This document shows positions 59,412-64,000 of a stretch of 64,000 nt of DNA, one piece after another. The notes beneath the pieces are model-generated. The model was not told where the DNA came from. It searched no databases and saw only the letters and a list, made by a program, of their open reading frames with translations. Origin of the DNA: CAVRAW01 sp963716135. Lineage in GTDB: Bacteria; Planctomycetota; Planctomycetia; Pirellulales; JADZDJ01. How positions within the stretch are numbered: position 1 is the stretch's first letter; each line of letters opens with the position of its first letter. A program made the translations under genes and the position numbers. Location: the NCBI GenBank assembly GCA_963716135.1, contig OY970289.1, positions 310,001 to 374,000 of the forward strand, in the 5' to 3' direction.

Positions 59412-59579
59412 ATGTCGCTAACGGCTGTTTTTGTTGAGGTGCCCGAAGGATTTATCGGCTTTGTGGAGGAGCTTCCAGGCGCGAATACACAAGGAGCAAC
59501 GCTGGAAGAAGCACGGGAGAATCTTCAAGAAGCGGTGCAGCTTGTCCTGGAAGCGAACCGTGAACTGTCAGAGAAATAA
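59412..59579 (+). CDS. Orphan HicB-like antitoxin domain protein (55 aa)
   Basis: ATG at 59412 to TAA at 59577-59579; too short for standard calling. Residues F-V-E-V-P-E-G-F-I-G-F-V-E-E-L-P-G-A then T-Q-G-A-T-L-E-E-A-R-E-N-L-Q-E-A-V are the HicB-type partial RNase H fold. No HicA (mRNA interferase) gene is adjacent on either side, and there is no DNA-binding extension. A solitary HicB-like regulator or a remnant. Confidence 0.7.
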   Translation: MSLTAVFVEVPEGFIGFVEELPGANTQGATLEEARENLQEAVQLVLEANRELSEK

Positions 59580-59609
59580 TACTGTGGAAACGCAAGGATA
59601 CCGTGGCCC

Positions 59610-59753
59610 ATGATCGTTGGTTTCATGAGTCCGCTTGACGGTTTCATCGTCGCGCTCGGATTTATTGTGCTTGTCACCGTCGTTTGGAAGGTGCTAGTTC
59701 TGAGACGAGGTCCCAAGAACTGCCCACACTGTGGAGCGAAACTTCGCGATTAG
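59610..59753 (+). CDS. Small membrane protein with C-terminal zinc ribbon (47 aa)
   Basis: ATG at 59610, stop at 59751-59753. One membrane helix (F-I-V-A-L-G-F-I-V-L-V-T-V-V-W) followed by C-P-H-C-G-A-K-L-R-D, a half zinc ribbon at the C-terminus that could dimerise. 30 bases after the HicB-like gene, convergent with the lipoprotein gene. Function unknown. Confidence 0.55.
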   Translation: MIVGFMSPLDGFIVALGFIVLVTVVWKVLVLRRGPKNCPHCGAKLRD

Positions 59754-59769
59754 GGCAGCCGACCCGCAC

Positions 59770-61476
59770 TTAGCGCGCCTTGTTCTTCAGCCGATCCGCC
59801 CGCAGGCGATTGCCAAAGCGCTGCGGCGATTTGTCGGCTTCGTACAATTTTACCGCTTCCGGCAAGCGGTTGAGAGCCTCGTAGCAGCGGGCCAGATTGT
59901 AGCGCGCGCCGTTGGTCCAGGGACCGTTGGGATAGGCCTCCAGCGTCATGGGGCCGAAGTATTGGGCCGCGGTTTGGTAGGCGCCCTGCTCGAACGAGAT
60001 CAGCCCCAGCCAAAACACGGCGTCGTCGCGCATCCGCTGGTAGGCGTCGACAAATTCTTTGCTCAGTATGCGGCCGGGGATGATTTCGCGCCCTTCGCGC
60101 TGCATCTGGGCAACCTCAGTCAGTTGTTCCTGCGTGGGAATCGCCTGGAGATAGTAGTACTTTGCGCCGCGCTCCACAATTTCACTCAGCTCCTGGCCAC
60201 GTTGTGCTTGGGGCCGCTGAGCGTCGCTGTTGCCGAACATTCCGCGCAGTTGCAAGAGCCGCCCGATGCGCAGCGGGAGCAGTTGATGTTGGCGGCGCTG
60301 ATCTTGAGCATGTTTGGCGTTGCTTTCCGGCTCGGCGGGAATGGAAAACGGAATGCGCTGCAATTGAGCGGCGCGCTCCAGCGGCGGCGTGAGGCTGCTG
60401 CGCGCGACGAGAACCTCATACGGCAGCGGCCAAAGCTTCACTTCGCCAATCTGTTTCATGCCGCGCAACTTCTCCGCCAGCGCCGAGGGGTTCGTGCTGA
60501 GCACCAGGCGATTGCGGCCCACTAAATTTGACTCCAGCAACTTCATTCGCCCGGCAAGGTAGCCCGGCGAGGCTTCGATGAGCGCAATGACCTTTGCCAG
60601 GTCGGACGCTTTTTTCGGATAAATGCGATCGCCGGGAATATCCATTTGGCGCAAGATTGCGTCGTCGCCGGCGGCCTGCGCCAGCGTCGCAACCCCCTGC
60701 CCTTTTGGACCGGGGATTGGCAACCCGTAGGTCGTGTCGAACAGATACAAATTGCCGCCGCTCAGCAACGCTGGAATCCAGGGGCGCATGCCATCGGGAC
60801 TTTTCGCGTCGGGGGTGGCAAGCATCACGACGTCGAGCCCGGCTTGGCGGGCCAACAGCGTGAACACCCAGGCCCGGGAAAGCGGCGTGCCTCGGCCGAA
60901 GAACAACGTTTCCCAAGGCAGCTCCAGCGCCAGCCATTGCTCTTCCGGCGTGGCATCCTCCCGCGGCGGCGCTTCCAGCGGAATATTGCGCACCGTCCAG
61001 TCGAACAGTGCTTCGGCCACGGAAAGTTCGTCGAGCTTGTCGGGCTGAACCTGATTCACCACGTCGCGAAGCATGACGGCTTCGCGCAAGAATTGCACGT
61101 CGTAGATCGGATCGTACACGTCGCTTTTCAAGCCGCGCACAAAGCGCAATTTGCGAAGCAGCTCGGGCAGAGTGTCGATCAATGTGTCGGGCGCGGATTC
61201 GGGCTGCTCTTTGCCTTCGGCGCCGGCTTCGCGCACCAGGCGAGCCCATTGATTCAGGCGTTCGGCGATTTGATCGGCCGCTTTTTGCTCGTCGTCGTAG
61301 CGCTCCGGCGATCCGAGGATATCGATCGCGTTTTGCAGCAGCTCGTTTCGGTATTGAGCCTGGCCCTTCTCGGTGGCGGCGGAACTGGCCGAAGGGCGCG
61401 TCGATTTATAACCACCGCAACCGGCCAGCAGGACCAATCCGACAGCCAAACAGAAAGCGAACAGCGGCCGGGTCAC
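59770..61476 (-). CDS. Planctomycete lipoprotein with transglutaminase-like/TPR-like features
   Basis: 568 residues. GTG start at 61476 overlaps the kdsA stop by four bases. Lipobox L-V-L-L-A-G-C near residue 17. Middle part contains V-F-T-L-L-A-R-Q-A-G-L-D-V-V-M-L and G-G-N-L-Y-L-F-D-T-T-Y-G, reminiscent of a transglutaminase-like fold; the C-terminus has a TPR-type A-R-Y-N-L-A-R-C-Y-E-A-L-N. Coupled to kdsA, so an envelope role linked to lipopolysaccharide is possible. Function not established. Confidence 0.7.
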   Translation of the reverse strand: MTRPLFAFCLAVGLVLLAGCGGYKSTRPSASSAATEKGQAQYRNELLQNAIDILGSPERYDDEQKAADQIAERLNQWARLVREAGAEGKEQPESAPDTLIDTLPELLRKLRFVRGLKSDVYDPIYDVQFLREAVMLRDVVNQVQPDKLDELSVAEALFDWTVRNIPLEAPPREDATPEEQWLALELPWETLFFGRGTPLSRAWVFTLLARQAGLDVVMLATPDAKSPDGMRPWIPALLSGGNLYLFDTTYGLPIPGPKGQGVATLAQAAGDDAILRQMDIPGDRIYPKKASDLAKVIALIEASPGYLAGRMKLLESNLVGRNRLVLSTNPSALAEKLRGMKQIGEVKLWPLPYEVLVARSSLTPPLERAAQLQRIPFSIPAEPESNAKHAQDQRRQHQLLPLRIGRLLQLRGMFGNSDAQRPQAQRGQELSEIVERGAKYYYLQAIPTQEQLTEVAQMQREGREIIPGRILSKEFVDAYQRMRDDAVFWLGLISFEQGAYQTAAQYFGPMTLEAYPNGPWTNGARYNLARCYEALNRLPEAVKLYEADKSPQRFGNRLRADRLKNKAR

Positions 61477-62303
61477 GCGAGCTTCTCCACCGTGTCGCGA
61501 ATGCGCAGAATCCGCTGCAAAAGCGCGGGAAATTGATCCAGCGGAATCATGTTCGGGCCGTCGCTGGGGGAGTTGTCGGGATCGGGATGCGTTTCGAAGA
61601 ACAAGCCGTCGACCCCCATCGCCGTGGCGGCGCGAGCCAACGGCTCGATCATCGCGCGGTTTCCCCCGGTGGCGGTCCCCAGCGCGGCCGGCTGCTGCAC
61701 GCTGTGCGTGGCGTCGAACACCACCGGCACGCCCAGCGATTGCATCTCCGGGATGGCTTGCATGTCGTTCACCAAGCGGTTGTATCCGAAGAAGGTGCCC
61801 CGTTCGCACAGCAGGATGTTTTTGCAGCCACCTGCTTCCAGTTTACTTATGGCGTGCTTCATATCCCACGGAGCGACGAATTGCCCCTTCTTCACGTTCA
61901 CTGCCTTGCCGGTGCGGGCAGCGGCAGTCAGCAAGTCGGTCTGGCGGCAGAGGAAGGCGGGGATCTGCAGCATGTCGCAGACTTCGGCGGCCGCCGCAGC
62001 TTGATGCGATTCGTGGATGTCGGTCGTCACGGGCAAACTGGTTTCCTTTTTGACTCGTGCCAGGACGGCCAGTCCTGTTTCCAATCCGTGACCGCGGAAG
62101 GTGGTGGCGCTGGTGCGGTTGGCTTTGTCGAACGAGGCTTTGAAGATCAACTGCACAGGCAAGCCGGCGACGATTTCTTTCAGCCGCTTGGCGATCGACA
62201 GGGTTAGCTCCTCGGTCTCGATGACGCATGGCCCGGCGATAAGCAGCAAAGGGTGGCCTTGGCCGCACCGGTAAGGGCCGACAGTGGCAGCGTGATTGGG
62301 CAC
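61473..62303 (-). CDS. kdsA: 3-deoxy-8-phosphooctulonate (KDO-8-P) synthase
   Basis: 276 residues. L-L-L-I-A-G-P-C-V-I-E, F-K-A-S-F-D-K-A-N-R-T, Q-F-V-A-P-W-D-M, and F-D-A-T-H-S-V-Q-Q-P; also E-R-G-T-x-F-G-Y-N. Condenses PEP with arabinose-5-phosphate to KDO-8-phosphate, for lipopolysaccharide core; supports a Gram-negative style outer membrane. Overlaps the lipoprotein gene downstream. Confidence 0.96.
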   Translation of the reverse strand: MPNHAATVGPYRCGQGHPLLLIAGPCVIETEELTLSIAKRLKEIVAGLPVQLIFKASFDKANRTSATTFRGHGLETGLAVLARVKKETSLPVTTDIHESHQAAAAAEVCDMLQIPAFLCRQTDLLTAAARTGKAVNVKKGQFVAPWDMKHAISKLEAGGCKNILLCERGTFFGYNRLVNDMQAIPEMQSLGVPVVFDATHSVQQPAALGTATGGNRAMIEPLARAATAMGVDGLFFETHPDPDNSPSDGPNMIPLDQFPALLQRILRIRDTVEKLA

Positions 62304-62670
62304 TGCAAAATCCGTTGTGCAGGAAACGGGCTCGCGAGAGCGGACATCTTATCTCCCAGCGAACAACTCGGCCAACGCCGACCGCGAACCCGTCCAATCG
62401 CGCCGCCGATCGAAAACCGACTAGTCTTTCCTACGTGGCGATCGGGCGGAATGGATGTCAGATACTGCAATTTAGCCCAATTCGCCCAGGTGAGCCAAAC
62501 CCCGATTGATCCAGGTTTGAGCAGCGAATTTCTACATGTGTTGCAGCACAGGGCGATCAGATCAGGCGTTGAAACTCCACCATCAGTGTGGTCCATGTTT
62601 GTCATAAGGCAAGTTCTCAAATGGACTTTCGGCCAGAGTTCGTGGCAAACCGCTGGCCTTCTATTTGCTA
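62304..62670. other. Intergenic region upstream of sigma-54 promoter
   Basis: About 370 bases of noncoding sequence divergent from kdsA. A near-palindrome TGTGTTGCAGCACA (62537-62550; two mismatches to perfect dyad symmetry) lies about 130 bases upstream of the -24 element, a usual distance for an activator site of the NtrC family. Nothing else recognised. Confidence 0.4.
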
Positions 62671-62686
62671 TGGCATACGCCTTGCA
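62671..62686 (+). promoter_or_regulatory. Sigma-54 (-24/-12) promoter
   Basis: TGGCAT-acgcc-TTGCA matches the consensus TGGCAC-N5-TTGCW, with a single change in the first element (T for C) and GG-to-GC spacing of 10 bases. Predicted transcription start near 62697. It directs transcription into a structured noncoding region, not a gene start. Confidence 0.65.
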
Positions 62687-62696
62687 ATTAGGGGCA

Positions 62697-62850
62697 AGCG
62701 GAACGTCGTACCCGCTCGCCGGGAGCGACGGTCCTCAACCCAGCGATGGCCCGCGGGGTTCCTGACGGGTTAGGTCGGATGGTTGCCTTGCCCCTGACCA
62801 TCTGACAACGTCAATGCGTAATTGACACGTCAGGGACCCCGATTTTTTAT
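62697..62850 (+). ncRNA. Candidate structured small RNA with terminator
   Basis: About 150 bases starting from the predicted sigma-54 start. Closing helix P1: 62755-62767 with 62828-62840 (13 consecutive pairs, one G-U). Inside, P2 62774-62783 with 62797-62806 (10 pairs, one G-U) and P3 62810-62815 with 62821-62826 (6 pairs, five-base loop), a three-way junction; then TTTTTT at 62843-62848. A hairpin CGCTC/GAGCG lies near 62712-62727. No open reading frame with a ribosome-binding site. I recognise no known RNA family. Confidence 0.6.
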
Positions 62851-62927
62851 GCGCCAAGCTGGCCGCGAAGTGTCTTAAGCGGCGATGCCTTTGGTTGTTA
62901 CGTGCGGCCACGGCTGCTACGCAGGTA

Positions 62928-62956
62928 TTGACGGTTGGCACCCCATTTTTTAGGGT
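62928..62956 (+). promoter_or_regulatory. Candidate tRNA promoter
   Basis: TTGACG at 62928-62933, 17-base spacer, TAGGGT at 62951-62956. Lies 35 bases before the tRNA. The -10 element is poor. Confidence 0.4.
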
Positions 62957-62991
62957 GGTGGTTTCGCGCGGATGACGGTGGAAGTCCCTGC

Positions 62992-63065
62992 GCCAGCCTA
63001 GCTTCAATTGGCAGAGCACCGCATTCGTAATGCGGGGGTTGCGGGTTCGACTCCCGCGGCTGGCT
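62992..63065 (+). tRNA. tRNA-Thr (CGT)
   Basis: 74 bases. Acceptor GCCAGCC / GGCTGGC, anticodon stem CCGCA / TGCGG with loop TTCGTAA (anticodon CGT, decoding ACG), T-arm GCGGG-TTCGACT-CCCGC. Discriminator base T; 3' CCA is not encoded. Confidence 0.95.
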
Positions 63066-63175
63066 CTCCGTACATAGGCGGCCTGCGACACGGGAATCGA
63101 CGTTGCACTCGGACAAACGGCGCAGGCCATCGGCCAAACCAGCGTTTGGCTCAAGATCGCACACTGGGAGAAATT

Positions 63176-64000
63176 ATGAGCACGGCACCGGCGGTCGGCA
63201 TCAACATCAAGCAGATTGCACTCGGGGGCGGACCGTTTGGCCCGCGCGAAGTGGAACAAATGACCACGGCGCTCACCGACGATCCGCTGGCCTACCGGAT
63301 GCTGCGCGAAGCGGTGACCGAAATGGAGGCCAGCGAAGATCGCAGCCCCGCGGCCGCCGTGCGCTTGGGTGTTTGCTTCTACCTGTTGGGCCGCTATCGC
63401 CAGGCGATCGAGACGTTGAAGAAGGGCGATGGCGGAGCGCTGGCGCTGTTCTATCTGGCGCGCTCCTATTACTCGCTGGAGCAGTACGATCAGGCGGTCG
63501 AAGCGTATCAATCGGCCGCGCGCGCCGGTTACGATTCCGACACGTGCAATCTCGCGCGGGCTGAAACGCTGCGTGCAGCCGGCAGAGCCAAGGAAGCGTT
63601 GGAAGCGCTCGACAAACTGTCGGGGGCCGTCGAGCAAACGGCGGAATACCTGTATCAGCGCGGCGCGACCGTTTCGGCGCTGTCGGGCAATCCCAGCGAA
63701 GTGGTGGCGCTTTACGAGCGTGCCGTCTCGGCCGATCCGAAGCACAGCGGTGCATTGTTTGGCCTGGCGATGGAGAACGATCGCCGCGGCAATGACGAAG
63801 TGGCGCTCGATTTGTACGAGCGCTCCGTCGCCACGTATCCGGCCCACATCGGTTCGCTGTTGAACCTGGGGATTTTGTACGAAGATCGCGCCCAGTACGA
63901 GCAAGCTTGGAATTGCTACCAGCGAATCCTGGAAGCGTATCCGAATCATCCCCGCGCGCGGCTGTATGTGAAAGACGTGCAGGCCTCGCGCGACATGTTC
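63176..64000 (+). CDS. TPR-repeat protein (3' end outside window)
   Basis: The frame is open to the last base (275 codons shown). ATG at 63176 after gggag. At least four tetratricopeptide-type repeats: A-A-A-V-R-L-G-V-C-F-Y-L-L-G-R-Y, A-L-A-L-F-Y-L-A-R-S-Y-Y-S-L, A-L-F-G-L-A-M-E-N-D-R and S-L-L-N-L-G-I-L-Y-E-D. In other planctomycetes proteins of this design continue into an RNA polymerase alpha C-terminal-like domain; that part would lie outside the window, so this is only a suggestion. Confidence 0.8.
   Translation, partial: MSTAPAVGINIKQIALGGGPFGPREVEQMTTALTDDPLAYRMLREAVTEMEASEDRSPAAAVRLGVCFYLLGRYRQAIETLKKGDGGALALFYLARSYYSLEQYDQAVEAYQSAARAGYDSDTCNLARAETLRAAGRAKEALEALDKLSGAVEQTAEYLYQRGATVSALSGNPSEVVALYERAVSADPKHSGALFGLAMENDRRGNDEVALDLYERSVATYPAHIGSLLNLGILYEDRAQYEQAWNCYQRILEAYPNHPRARLYVKDVQASRDMF

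Overview
The window is chromosomal DNA from a planctomycete, most likely of the Pirellulales type. Evidence: a DUF1559 prepilin-like protein, a PEP-CTERM protein, an exported chitinase with an LEPR-like N-terminal sorting motif, zinc-ribbon/kinase-like membrane proteins, a 23S-5S rRNA unit with no adjacent 16S gene, and several palindromic and GA/CT-rich intergenic repeats that I associate with this phylum. I see no phage, transposase, plasmid or CRISPR genes; the window is mostly housekeeping and surface/regulatory genes.

Layout: 1-2.0 kb, the end of an LssY-type gene and a PEP-CTERM beta-propeller protein. 2.0-6.1 kb, an rRNA unit (tandem promoters, boxA, 23S, 5S, terminator). 6.2-9.1 kb, a small glycosyltransferase cluster. 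9.1-11.5 kb, small unknown proteins and a Gly-rich RRM protein. 11.5-15.9 kb, a sulfotransferase, an MFS exporter and a lineage-specific exported protein. 16.1-19.6 kb, an HtrA-like protease, a pseudo-HtrA and a DUF1559 protein. 19.7-25.3 kb, thiC, mgtE and a multidomain GH18 chitinase. 25.3-33.5 kb (minus), a secreted Lon-like protease, DAHP synthase with an attenuator, and a pseudokinase/zinc-ribbon pair. 33.8-37.2 kb, gdh, a cNMP-binding protein, and VOC and DinB proteins. 37.2-46.5 kb (minus), aroK, aroDE, mutL, an NtrC/NtrB-like pair, pnp and rpsO. 46.8-55.3 kb, a BLUF photoreceptor next to a STAS protein, a desaturase, an S9 peptidase, comEC and small proteins. 55.3-59.1 kb (minus), rpmE-prfA-prmC-murA. 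59.4-62.3 kb, an orphan HicB-like protein, a small zinc-ribbon protein, a lipoprotein and kdsA. 62.3-64 kb, a candidate sigma-54-driven structured RNA, tRNA-Thr and a truncated TPR gene.

The best hidden signals are regulatory. (1) Upstream of the DAHP synthase gene is an unannotated 25-codon leader peptide with six aromatic residues in seven positions, followed by a GAAA-capped terminator and a mutually exclusive antiterminator: a complete transcription attenuator for aromatic amino acid synthesis. (2) At 62.67-62.85 kb a consensus -24/-12 promoter is followed by a three-way-junction RNA fold ending in a T-tract.

Quality caveat: ten single-base frameshifts interrupt otherwise well-conserved genes, including mutL, prfA and murA. 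The most economical explanation is residual indel error in the assembly, so I annotate these as single genes spanning the shift.
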